Below are positions 14,968 through 22,122 of a DNA stretch of 33,889 bases, one piece after another. Numbering within the stretch: position 1 is the stretch's first letter; each line of letters begins with the position of its first letter. Position numbers and translations under genes: made by a program. This stretch comes from Kangiella sp. (GTDB taxonomy: Bacteria; Pseudomonadota; Gammaproteobacteria; Enterobacterales; Kangiellaceae), in contig JAPHRL010000222.1 in the NCBI GenBank assembly GCA_026195755.1, positions 1 through 33,889 of the forward strand, in the 5' to 3' direction. The notes under the pieces are model-generated. The model made no database searches and was not told the DNA's origin. It saw only the letters and a list, made by a program, of their open reading frames with translations.

Positions 14968-15563
14968 TGCTTTAATACCTCTTCGCCAGCTACTCCGGAT
15001 TTTTCAGGGTGGCATTGAAATGCAATCGTGTTATTACTGGCAATAGCAGCAACAAACGTTTGCCCATATGTTACCGTTGCAATCGACTTGTCACTGGCAC
15101 TAACACCATAACTATTGACGAAATAAAGCGTCTGATTGTTGAGCCAATCTTCACTTGATTGAACATCAGACCATCCCACCATCGGTTGTTTTGGGCTTTG
15201 TAACCTAGTCACTTTTCCCTGCAATAATCCCAGTCCTGATACACCAGGATCTTCTTCAGACTCCTCAAACATAATCTGCAAGCCGATACAGATGCCGACC
15301 ATTTTTTTGTTGTCTCGATACCAGTTCGTAATCACCTCATCCAGAGCGCAGGCTTTCAGGTTGGTCATTACAGTTCTAAATCGGCCCTGACCAGGAATAA
15401 CCAAAGCCGAAATGTCGTAGCGCTCCAAATCGCTGGGTTGATTGATTGTTACTGGATAAAAACCCATACGACGTAAGCAACCATTTAAACTATATAAATT
15501 GCCCGCTCCAGTATTTATCACACCCACCGTTTTAGAGGCTTCTTTCATCACTGAATCACTCAT
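14955..15563 (-). CDS. hisH: Imidazole glycerol phosphate synthase glutaminase subunit
   Basis: 202 residues, class-I glutamine amidotransferase. The N-terminus is VGVINTGAGNLYSL. The nucleophile is Cys92 in GICIGLQIMFE (usually GICLGMQ), and the His-Glu pair is in AFQCHPEKSG. The oxyanion-strand region reads ALVIPGQGRF instead of the commoner LPGVGAF. It supplies ammonia to HisF. Its ATG overlaps the hisB stop by 4 nt and it overlaps hisF by 13 nt. The two N-terminal Met codons leave the exact start uncertain by five residues. Confidence 0.93.
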   Translation of the reverse strand: MSDSVMKEASKTVGVINTGAGNLYSLNGCLRRMGFYPVTINQPSDLERYDISALVIPGQGRFRTVMTNLKACALDEVITNWYRDNKKMVGICIGLQIMFEESEEDPGVSGLGLLQGKVTRLQSPKQPMVGWSDVQSSEDWLNNQTLYFVNSYGVSASDKSIATVTYGQTFVAAIASNNTIAFQCHPEKSGVAGEEVLKQCLS

Positions 15564-16156
15564 AAACTACCCTTCGAACTATTGGCACCCGACTTTGGAA
15601 GCAAAGCTTCGCGCAGTGCAAAAGCAAGTCCTTTGAAAGAGGCTTCAATTAAGTGGTGATTGTTATCGAAATACTCCGCTTTAATGTGCAAACTTATCTG
15701 CGCATTAATCGCGAAGGTGTAGAAAAAGTGTTTCCACATTTCAGTAGCAATATTGCCAATCATTTCGCGTGTAAAAGGTAAGTCCGTTACGCCGTAACCA
15801 CGTCCACACACATCCACCGCGACCATGATCAGGCTGGCGTCCATCGGTAACAATCGTTGCCCATAACGGGTGATCGACTCTTGTTCGCGCCATGCTTGCT
15901 GCAAAGCTTGTCCTAAACAAATCGCGACATCTTCAATCAGGTGATGATCATCAACCTCTAAGTCACCATTGGCTTCAAGATTTAAATTCCAACCTGCGTG
16001 CAATGCCAACTGAGTGAGCATGTGATCGAAGAAAGGCAGTCCAGTATTGATCTTGAGCTTCTGCTGGCCATAGATATTGAGATCCAGGCGAATAGCTGTC
16101 TCTTTAGTCTGACGGACAATAGAAACTATAGACTTTTGGTTCTTTGTGTCACTCAT
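15560..16156 (-). CDS. hisB: Imidazoleglycerol-phosphate dehydratase (monofunctional HisB)
   Basis: 198 residues, dehydratase domain only. The duplicated metal-binding motifs are clear: LPFFDHMLTQLALHAGW, DDHHLIEDVAI and NNHHLIEASFKGLAFALREAL. The N-terminal HAD-IIIA histidinol-phosphate phosphatase domain of the E. coli bifunctional HisB is absent. The phosphatase must be encoded elsewhere, and the HAD domain fused to the upstream HisC is the obvious candidate. The ATG overlaps the hisC/HAD stop by 4 nt (ATGA). Confidence 0.95.
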   Translation of the reverse strand: MSDTKNQKSIVSIVRQTKETAIRLDLNIYGQQKLKINTGLPFFDHMLTQLALHAGWNLNLEANGDLEVDDHHLIEDVAICLGQALQQAWREQESITRYGQRLLPMDASLIMVAVDVCGRGYGVTDLPFTREMIGNIATEMWKHFFYTFAINAQISLHIKAEYFDNNHHLIEASFKGLAFALREALLPKSGANSSKGSL

Positions 16157-17850
16157 AATAACCTCTCTAAATCATTTACTGACGCCACTACCAGATCGGC
16201 ACCAGCTTGATATAAATTTTGTTCGTTATCTTTGTTACTAACTCCAATAGCCAATGCGCCCGCTGCTTTAGCTGCCTGAATATCATCCGGTGTATCACCC
16301 AGCATCCAACAATAAGTTGCGCCATAATAAGCTTTACACTGATTGATTCCTTCTGGAGCAGGTTTAGACTCAATAACATCACAATCACTAACCAAATACG
16401 TATTACGAATCCCTAGCAGCTCTAAGCCAATTTCAGCTTCTCCACGAGGACGACCCGTGACTACCGCAGTTTTAAATTGCTTGCTGTTCTGTACAAATAA
16501 CTGAGTACAAAGATTTGTATCCAATAAGGCCTCTTCTAATTCATTGAGGCCTGCTTGACCACTACTGCCCAGATAAAACAACTGAAACTGTTCCACCACT
16601 GAGTCGTAGTTTGGCAATGAATCTTCTCGTTGTATCTTTATTAATTCATAGGTCAGCACCCAGTCATTATTAAATCCGCCACGTGAACGTAATGTGTCGA
16701 TTGCTTGTTGCTCTGGTTGTGTACCAATAAAGAACTCTACTGTTTGCTTGATAGCAGCGTCGTAACTCTTGCTGGTGTCAATCAAAACCCCATCCATATC
16801 AAAACAAATCAGCTCAGGTTTAAGCGCGAGTACCAAAGCCTGTCTTAGTACTTCCAATTCATAAGGAATGGCAATACGGATTGCTGACTGCTCTTGTGAA
16901 TCCAACTCCTTTTGCTCTAAGCCAACCAAATCAGTTTTAATCTGGATATTGCTTTGTTCACAAGCCGCTTTAATCAGTTTCAGTCTTTGTGGATTATCAA
17001 CAATCAGAATAAAATTAGCCTGGCTGTCTAACACATTCAAACCACGCTGGCGCAAAAACTGCACTAACAGATCACGGTTCTCTGCGATGCGCTGAGTAAA
17101 GTCCGCCACATCTCGTTGTGCCGCTTGAGTGAATGCCTGAATAGCGATTTCCAGAGTTGGCTGCGGCACATTGAATGGCATCTTGCGCTCAGCAAATCGC
17201 TTAATGAAAGCTTCACCACCCAATAGATAACCGCATCGAATGCCAGCCAGTCCATAAGCTTTGGATAAAGTGCGAAGCAGCACCAGGTTATCGAACTCTT
17301 CTAGCAAAGAAAGAGACTCTTCTGCCTGCCCTGTAAACTCGATATAAGCCTGATCAAGAAAGACCTCCGCTCCTTTGTTCTTGGCCTTTCGACAAGCATC
17401 TCTAATGAAATCCAAAGAAAGCGTTTCACCGGTTGGGTTATTAGGACTAGTCAATACCAGAATCGACTTCTCTGTTAGTGCTTGCAGGCTTGCCTCAAGA
17501 TCAATTGATAAATCTGACTTAGCTGGAATCAGTTTAGCTTTACTGCTCCAAACCTTGATGCCCGATAAATATTGACTAAAAGCAGGCATCGGAATGATCA
17601 AGTCACGCTGCTCAAGCGTTGCCAGTTTGAACATCAGTTCAATCGCTTCGTCGCCACCGTTGGTTACTAAAATCTGCTCGGGACTCAAACCCAACTGCTT
17701 GCTCATGGCTGATTTCAACTGAGACTGATCGGGATAGCGCCAATAGTTCTGTGGCGATAGTTTGCTGGTATCCAACCACTCAGGGAAACGATCCGCCCGC
17801 TCATTAAAATCGAGCTTTAACGGCTCAGTTTTGATTTCTTTCATATTCAT
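16153..17850 (-). CDS. hisC: HisC-HAD fusion: histidinol-phosphate aminotransferase with HAD-IA hydrolase domain
   Basis: About 565 residues. Residues ~1-344 are a HisC-type class I/II aminotransferase: LDFNERADRFPEW, NYWRYPDQSQLK, TNGGDEAIEL, TSPNNPTGETLS, EVFLDQAYIEF and the PLP-lysine motif RTLSKAYGLAGIRCGYLLG (Lys ~197). Residues ~346-565 are a HAD subfamily IA hydrolase with all four motifs: LICFDMDGVLIDT, VVTGRPRGEAE, the Lys in ESKPAPEG and MLGDTPDDIQAAKAAG. The RGGFNNDW segment recalls the HAD family TIGR01548 (from memory). The junction is seamless. ATG 17850 is preferred to GTG 17853; AAGG lies 8 nt upstream. The fusion would place steps 7 and 8, transamination and dephosphorylation, in one protein. 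Confidence 0.92.
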   Translation of the reverse strand: MNMKEIKTEPLKLDFNERADRFPEWLDTSKLSPQNYWRYPDQSQLKSAMSKQLGLSPEQILVTNGGDEAIELMFKLATLEQRDLIIPMPAFSQYLSGIKVWSSKAKLIPAKSDLSIDLEASLQALTEKSILVLTSPNNPTGETLSLDFIRDACRKAKNKGAEVFLDQAYIEFTGQAEESLSLLEEFDNLVLLRTLSKAYGLAGIRCGYLLGGEAFIKRFAERKMPFNVPQPTLEIAIQAFTQAAQRDVADFTQRIAENRDLLVQFLRQRGLNVLDSQANFILIVDNPQRLKLIKAACEQSNIQIKTDLVGLEQKELDSQEQSAIRIAIPYELEVLRQALVLALKPELICFDMDGVLIDTSKSYDAAIKQTVEFFIGTQPEQQAIDTLRSRGGFNNDWVLTYELIKIQREDSLPNYDSVVEQFQLFYLGSSGQAGLNELEEALLDTNLCTQLFVQNSKQFKTAVVTGRPRGEAEIGLELLGIRNTYLVSDCDVIESKPAPEGINQCKAYYGATYCWMLGDTPDDIQAAKAAGALAIGVSNKDNEQNLYQAGADLVVASVNDLERLL

Positions 17851-17875
17851 CACACTTACCTTTTTTAAACGGGCG

Positions 17876-18724
17876 CTACAGCACTTTGCGAATCGGCGTT
17901 TCTAAAATATCCGTTGCACCAGCTGTAATCAGTTTCGGTAACAAGTCTTTAATCAGCTTACGCTCAATGGCTGCTTTAATAGCAAAACCATCGGCGTTAT
18001 ACAGTTGGCTGACGGTTGGGGCTCGCATTGCAGGCAATAAATCGACAACCCTATCGATGCTCTCTTCTGAGCAGTTCATCTCCAGTAACACACGCTTACG
18101 ACCATTAAGAACACCACGCATCAAAAGCAAAAGGTCGTCAATCTGTTGACGTTTTGCGGGATCATTTATAACGTCCTTATTAGCGATAAGCTGGGTTGAA
18201 CTTTCCATAACCGTATCAACAATCTTCAAACGATTAGCGCGAATAGTCGAACCAGTGCTGGTATTGTCGATCACCATATCCGCATCTTCTGGCGGGAAAA
18301 CTTCAGTCGCGCCATAAGCACGGAGCAGCTGATATTGAACGCCCAACTTATCGAGATACTTCGCAGAAATTTTCTTATACTCGGAAGCAACAATAATTTT
18401 TCGCTGCTGTACCTCGTTCCAATCCCACTCTTCTGGAATACAGGAAACTAGTCTGACCGGGTTAAAACCTAAATCCTCAAGAACCTCAACGTCCGCCTCC
18501 TGCTCCAGCACCCAGTCCATGCCCGCAAAGCCAATATCGTGTTGGCCCAGCGCCACCATTTCAGGAATGTTCTGACTTTTCAGCAACTTAACCTCGATAT
18601 CACAGCCAAATAGCTGAGGGCGATAATTACGACTATCACCAACCAACGTCAGACCAATATCGGAAAGTAGCTCAGCCACCTTGTCGTATAACTTCCCTTT
18701 TGGGATTACCATTTTTAAAGCCAT
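17876..18724 (-). CDS. hisG: ATP phosphoribosyltransferase, long form
   Basis: 282 residues, so it includes the C-terminal ACT-like regulatory domain and needs no HisZ. Motifs are MVIPKGKLYDKVAELLSDIG, the ATP/PRPP site DMVIDNTSTGSTIRANRL, and the regulatory part LLEMNCSEESIDRVVDLLPAMRAPTVSQL. It catalyses the first, feedback-inhibited step of histidine synthesis. AGGAG precedes the ATG. It is the first structural gene after the double attenuator and ends 25 nt before hisC/HAD. Confidence 0.95.
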   Translation of the reverse strand: MALKMVIPKGKLYDKVAELLSDIGLTLVGDSRNYRPQLFGCDIEVKLLKSQNIPEMVALGQHDIGFAGMDWVLEQEADVEVLEDLGFNPVRLVSCIPEEWDWNEVQQRKIIVASEYKKISAKYLDKLGVQYQLLRAYGATEVFPPEDADMVIDNTSTGSTIRANRLKIVDTVMESSTQLIANKDVINDPAKRQQIDDLLLLMRGVLNGRKRVLLEMNCSEESIDRVVDLLPAMRAPTVSQLYNADGFAIKAAIERKLIKDLLPKLITAGATDILETPIRKVL

Positions 18725-18791
18725 GTCATTTCTCCTAAAGTTTAAAAATTTTAAAGTTTCATAGTTTCAAAAGCATCATTTCTTAAAGCCA

Positions 18792-18828
18792 ATAAAAAAC
18801 CCCGTTGACCTTGCGGAGCAACGGGGTT
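18792..18828 (-). terminator. His attenuator terminator 2
   Basis: On the minus strand a perfect 10-bp stem, AACCCCGTTG (18828-18819) with CAACGGGGTT (18807-18798), encloses an 11-nt loop and is followed by a T-run. It lies 35 nt after the hisL2 stop and about 70 nt before hisG. Its 5' arm plus loop (CCGTTGCTCCGC) can instead pair with hisL2 codons GCGAGCGACGG (18905-18895), with one G-U pair and one bulge: a natural antiterminator. Confidence 0.9.
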
Positions 18829-18863
18829 TCTAAACCTGGGTGTCTTAACTGTTTAACTGAGTC

Positions 18864-18950
18864 TTAAAAAAGTCTTAAACATAAGCACCGCCACCGTCGC
18901 TCGCGCAGTGTATGATGATGGTGATGATGTAAGCTCTTGTTTAAAAACAT
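18864..18950 (-). CDS. hisL: Second his operon leader peptide, HisL2
   Basis: A 28-codon frame starting ATG at 18950: MFLNKSL, six His, then TLRERRWRCL and CLRLF, stop TAA at 18866-18864. The His run is at 18929-18912, coded CAT CAT CAC CAT CAT CAT. It lies between terminator 1 and terminator 2 of the hisG leader. A His-starved ribosome stalled in the run would favour pairing of downstream codons with the terminator arm. The ribosome-binding site is weak (CGAG about 8 nt upstream). No convincing promoter of its own was seen, so it is probably made from the hisL1 promoter after read-through of terminator 1. Confidence 0.88.
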   Translation of the reverse strand: MFLNKSLHHHHHHTLRERRWRCLCLRLF

Positions 18951-19016
18951 CTTTTTATCTCGTTTAATCAGCTTCAGTATTCAGTGTTAAAAGTCAGTTA
19001 TAAAAGTTACAAACAT

Positions 19017-19046
19017 AAAAAAAGCCCCGCTTCTGGCGGGGCTTTT
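19017..19046 (-). terminator. His attenuator terminator 1
   Basis: On the minus strand GCCCCGC (19042-19036) pairs with GCGGGGC (19030-19024), extended by A-T pairs to about 11 bp, with a 5-nt loop and a run of seven T. It begins 22 nt after the hisL1 stop. Segment TGGCGG at the end of hisL1 (around 19091-19086) can pair with CCGCCA of the 5' arm and loop, giving an antiterminator. Confidence 0.9.
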
Positions 19047-19068
19047 AGAAATTCCTAATCAGTAAATT

Positions 19069-19143
19069 TCACACATAAAGCAACACCGCCAATCGGTCTG
19101 AATGGTGGTGATGGTGGTGAATTTGCGTCATTACTGTATTCAT
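19069..19143 (-). CDS. hisL: First his operon leader peptide, HisL1
   Basis: A 24-codon frame from ATG 19143 (MNTVMTQI, six His, SDRLAVLLYV) ending TGA 19071-19069. The His run is at 19119-19102, coded CAC CAC CAT CAC CAC CAT. From the internal ATG at 19131 it reads MTQIHHHHHHSD, much like enterobacterial HisL. Neither ATG has a Shine-Dalgarno. The promoter at 19151-19179 would start the RNA at 19144 or 19143, so the first ATG would be at the very 5' end, a leaderless leader. The His codons (CACC units) are partly complementary to GGCGGTG at the end of the peptide, as expected for a 1:2 pause hairpin. Confidence 0.9.
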   Translation of the reverse strand: MNTVMTQIHHHHHHSDRLAVLLYV

Positions 19144-19150
19144 GAGGCTG

Positions 19151-19179
19151 ATTAAAACCTATCCGATGAGAGGTGTCAA
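19151..19179 (-). promoter_or_regulatory. his operon promoter
   Basis: On the minus strand, TTGACA (19179-19174), a 17-nt spacer and TTTAAT (19156-19151): a perfect -35 and a 5/6 -10. The predicted start is 19144-19143, at the hisL1 ATG. An AT-rich stretch (ATATTTAATACTTATATTAG, 19191-19210) lies just upstream and could act as an UP element. Confidence 0.85.
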
Positions 19180-19280
19180 CAGTGTTATTAATATTTAATA
19201 CTTATATTAGATTAAGTTGTTTGTAAGGGCTCACCCAACAGGCTTGCTCCAATTCCCCCTTAGATTGAGCTGAGTAGTAG

Positions 19281-19636
19281 CCAAGTCATAGCAATTCAAA
19301 ACAGGACGTTTTGAATAGTAAAATTCGGGCCAGTGACCGAAGGAAATCCCTTTAGGGAGATGGAACGTATTTTACGGTGCATTAAGTGACTTGGCGGAAA
19401 CGAAGGTAGTTGAACGAAGTGAAACCTCAATCACGGGGTGTCGTTTCTTTTATGAAGTACATCCTTGTACTTCACCCTTCGGGCTAGCTTCGCTATTCAA
19501 AATCGTTCCTGACGATTTTGTGGCCCCTAAGGCAAAGACAAATTTGTCTGGAGCAAATTTGAACAGCGGAGAGGAGCGACGCTGGCTTTAGCAGAATACA
19601 GGGAAGTATTCTGTAAAAGGAACTCGCTGAAGAGCG
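19281..19636. repeat. Array of short stem-loops between ispD and the his promoter
   Basis: No gene is convincing in 19180-19743. Instead there is a series of perfect hairpins. ATTCAAAAC/GTTTTGAAT (19294-19316, loop AGGAC). GAAGTACA/TGTACTTC (19454-19473, loop TCCT). CAAAATCGT/ACGATTTTG (19498-19520, loop TCCTG). The 14-bp palindrome AGACAAATTTGTCT (19536-19549). CAGAATAC/GTATTCTG (19592-19613, loop AGGGAA). CGCT/AGCG (19625-19636). The first 114 nt are also enclosed by CCAAGTCA (19281-19288) and TGACTTGG (19387-19394), with inner pairs GTAAAAT/ATTTTAC and TTCGG/CCGAA. That layout resembles a branched RNA or a decayed mobile element. The short plus-strand frame at 19391-19591 cuts through these hairpins and is not credible. 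Confidence 0.6.
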
Positions 19637-19716
19637 AAACACTCAATTAAACTAACGTAAAATAGGAGCAACGTTTGTATAATTTAATCAGGCTCACGCT
19701 CAGACCCTTCACAGAT

Positions 19717-19738
19717 GGTGGGCCAAGGCCCACCCTAC
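19717..19738 (-). repeat. REP-like palindrome (GTAGGGTGGG type), copy 2
   Basis: GGTGGGCC (19717-19724) and GGCCCACC (19727-19734) form an 8-bp stem, followed by CTAC. On the minus strand it reads GTAGGGTGGGCC..GGCCCACC. It begins 5 nt after the ispD stop and has the same head and orientation as the copy at 6424-6445. It could serve as the ispD transcript end. Confidence 0.65.
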
Positions 19739-19743
19739 AACGA

Positions 19744-20445
19744 TCAATTACCCGCCAACCAAACCGATGCTAACATCATGTCTTCCGGTTCGGTGACTTT
19801 GATATTTTTGCGAGTTCCTATGACCAGAGCTGGGTGCTGGCCTTGCGCTTCGATAGCGGAGGCTTCATCGGTTATGGGCAATCCTTTCTCCAAACCTATA
19901 TCAATCGCTGTCGCTAAGGCTTCAACGGGAAAATATTGTGGTGTTTGGGCCAGCCAGATTTGTTCGCGGTTAAGCGTTTTATCGATCGTTTGGTTAGCGT
20001 TTGCAAGTTTGACGGTGTCCACTGAGGGGATAGCCAGAATAGCGCCATGTTTTGAATCTTTTCCGGCCTGAATCAGCGCATCGATGCTAGCTGTATCAAG
20101 GCAGGGTCTGGCGGCGTCGTGCACCATCACCCAGTCATCACCACCCTTCTGCTGCTTAATGGCTTGCAACCCATTAAGCACAGACTCTGCACGCGTTTCG
20201 CCACCTTCAACAGTAATGACTTTAGGATGCTTGGCGATTTTGAGCTTTGCCCAATGATTGTCGTTGGGGTGTAAGGCAACTACAACTTTATCAATGGATG
20301 GATGTTCGAGAAACTTGGATAGGCTGTGCTCAAGAATGGTTTTGTCATCAATTTCAAGATACTGCTTCGGCAGTTCGGCTTTCATCCGACTGCCAATTCC
20401 TGCTGCCGGAATCAGTGCCCAAATCTTCGGTTTACTTTCAGTCAT
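19744..20445 (-). CDS. ispD: 2-C-methyl-D-erythritol 4-phosphate cytidylyltransferase
   Basis: 233 residues. It forms CDP-methylerythritol in the MEP pathway. The CTP-binding loop is WALIPAAGIGSRMKAELPKQYLEI. Also visible are VEGGETRAESVLNGL, WVMVHDAARPCLD, TVKLANANQTIDKTLNRE and the closing IKVTEPEDMMLA. It starts 5 nt after ftsB and ends at a REP-like repeat. In most gammaproteobacteria ispF follows directly; here the his operon intervenes. Confidence 0.96.
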   Translation of the reverse strand: MTESKPKIWALIPAAGIGSRMKAELPKQYLEIDDKTILEHSLSKFLEHPSIDKVVVALHPNDNHWAKLKIAKHPKVITVEGGETRAESVLNGLQAIKQQKGGDDWVMVHDAARPCLDTASIDALIQAGKDSKHGAILAIPSVDTVKLANANQTIDKTLNREQIWLAQTPQYFPVEALATAIDIGLEKGLPITDEASAIEAQGQHPALVIGTRKNIKVTEPEDMMLASVWLAGN

Positions 20446-20450
20446 ATTAT

Positions 20451-20777
20451 TTACTTAGGAGAATCTTGCCTGGTCTCTTGACGAGTGTCTTGTCTGGAGC
20501 TTTCTCTTGAATCGAGAATGCGGAAGAAAGTTTCGCCTTCTTTGATCATGCCTAGTTGATAACGGGCACGCTCTTCAATGGCGTCAGTGCCTTCTCTTAG
20601 GTCATGAATTTCAGCGAGAATTTTTTGATTGCGTAGCGCCAGTTCAGCATTTTCTGATTTGACTAATTCTGCTCTGGCTTCTTGTTGCTTTATTTCACGA
20701 AAAGAAGTTTGCCCGAACCACATTCGGTATTGAAGACTGGCCAAAATGACCAGTAATGTTAGGGCAACCCATTTCAT
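20451..20777 (-). CDS. ftsB: Cell division protein FtsB
   Basis: 108 residues. It has one N-terminal membrane helix (KWVALTLLVILASLQYRMWFG), then a periplasmic coiled coil (~25-60) and the conserved GTDAIEERARYQLGMIKEGETFFRI segment that contacts FtsL and FtsQ. The C-terminal tail after residue ~90 is charged and holds three tandem tetrapeptides, RQDT-RQET-RQDS (20460-20495), which look like recent 12-bp repeat growth. It is downstream of eno (70-nt gap) and couples to ispD, as in Pseudomonas and Escherichia. Confidence 0.94.
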   Translation of the reverse strand: MKWVALTLLVILASLQYRMWFGQTSFREIKQQEARAELVKSENAELALRNQKILAEIHDLREGTDAIEERARYQLGMIKEGETFFRILDSRESSRQDTRQETRQDSPK

Positions 20778-20847
20778 AATCGTAACAATGCCAGAAAACA
20801 GGGGGCAAATAAAGCAATATGCTGTTTGCCCCAGTTGGCTCTAATGA

Positions 20848-22122
20848 TTAAAACTTGAAGGCTTTCTTGCCAGGATAAGGTGCTTTTTCACCTAATGCTG
20901 ACTCAATGCGCAACAATTGATTGTATTTTGCAACACGGTCAGAGCGGCACAATGAACCGGTTTTAATCTGGCCAGCAGCAGTTGCTACAGCTAAATCAGC
21001 AATGGTGGTATCTTCAGTTTCACCGGATCGGTGTGAAATCACAGCGGTGTAACCAGCCTTATGCGCCATATCAATTGCTGCCAAAGTTTCAGTCAAAGTA
21101 CCGATCTGGTTTACTTTGATAAGTATCGAGTTAGCAACGCCCTGCTCAATCCCTTTGGATAGAATCTTAGTGTTAGTAACGAATAAATCGTCACCAACCA
21201 GCTGACATTTGCTACCGATTTTGTCAGTCAACAATTTCCAGCCTTCCCAGTCGCTTTCGTCCATACCGTCTTCAATAGAGACGATGGGATAGCGCTCAAC
21301 CCAGTCTGCTAAATAATCAGTAAACTCTGCTGAGCTTAATACCTTACCTTCACCAGATAAGTGATATTTGCCGTCTTTGTAGAATTCGCTTGAAGCAATA
21401 TCTAATGCTAATGCAACGTCTTCGCCCAGCTTATAGCCAGCGCGATCAACCGCTTCAACGATGGCCTGAATCGCTTCTTCGTTAGAGCCTAAATCTGGAG
21501 CAAAGCCACCTTCATCGCCCACTGCTGTGTTCAAACCTTTTTCCTGCAACACTTTACGCAAATGATGGAAGATTTCAGCGCCCATACGTAAGGCTTCAGA
21601 GAAAGTTGGTGCGCCCACAGGCATAACCATAAACTCTTGAATATCAACGTTATTATCCGCGTGCTCACCACCGTTAATGATATTCATCATTGGCACTGGC
21701 ATAGAAAACTTACCATCACGACTGATATGTTCATACAAAGGCTTACCCAATGCTTGCGCGGCTGCTTTAGCGTTTGCTAAGGACACGGCAAGGATTGAAT
21801 TGGCGCCTAGCTTTTCTTTATTTTCGGTGCCATCTAAATCAAGCATGAGTTGGTCGATGGCAGCTTGATCGGTTGCGTCTTTGCCTACTAAGGCTGACTT
21901 GATTTCATTGTTCACGTGGCCAACGGCTTTTAACACGCCTTTGCCCAGGTAACGAGATTTATCACCATCACGCAACTCCAATGCTTCGCGTGACCCGGTT
22001 GATGCACCTGATGGTGAACATGCTATAGCGCGCACGCCATTTTCTAATACCACTTCTGCTTCAACTGTTGGATTGCCGCGTGAGTCCAATACTTCGCGAC
22101 CGATGATATCTGTAATTTTCAA
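20848..22122 (-). CDS. eno: Enolase
   Basis: 424 residues. It interconverts 2-phosphoglycerate and phosphoenolpyruvate and is often part of the RNA degradosome. Motifs: DIIGREVLDSRGNPTVEAEV, INGGEHADNNVDIQEFMV, SIEDGMDESDWEGW, GDDLFVTN, LIKVNQIGTLTET with the catalytic Lys, and SHRSGETEDTTIADLAVA. The start is unusual: the only in-frame initiation codon is TTG at 22122, with GAGGG about 7 nt upstream and an in-frame TAA further up. An out-of-frame ATG at 22127 opens a two-codon frame, ATG GCT TGA, overlapping the TTG. Relatives usually begin M-A/S-K-I, so an indel seems to have displaced the old ATG. Confidence 0.96.
   Translation of the reverse strand: MKITDIIGREVLDSRGNPTVEAEVVLENGVRAIACSPSGASTGSREALELRDGDKSRYLGKGVLKAVGHVNNEIKSALVGKDATDQAAIDQLMLDLDGTENKEKLGANSILAVSLANAKAAAQALGKPLYEHISRDGKFSMPVPMMNIINGGEHADNNVDIQEFMVMPVGAPTFSEALRMGAEIFHHLRKVLQEKGLNTAVGDEGGFAPDLGSNEEAIQAIVEAVDRAGYKLGEDVALALDIASSEFYKDGKYHLSGEGKVLSSAEFTDYLADWVERYPIVSIEDGMDESDWEGWKLLTDKIGSKCQLVGDDLFVTNTKILSKGIEQGVANSILIKVNQIGTLTETLAAIDMAHKAGYTAVISHRSGETEDTTIADLAVATAAGQIKTGSLCRSDRVAKYNQLLRIESALGEKAPYPGKKAFKF

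Noticed and set aside
18951..19016. Separate promoter for the second his leader
   Set aside because: The best match (TTGTAA-N17-TAACAC) agrees with consensus at only about 7 of 12 positions, too weak to claim.
18912..19119. GTG/ATG triplet tracts seen on the plus strand as a simple-sequence repeat
   Set aside because: Read on the minus strand they are His codon runs within two leader peptides with proper starts, stops and terminators, which explains them fully.
19391..19591. 66-codon plus-strand frame in the spacer before the his promoter
   Set aside because: It runs straight through several perfect hairpins and has no ribosome-binding site or recognisable domain.
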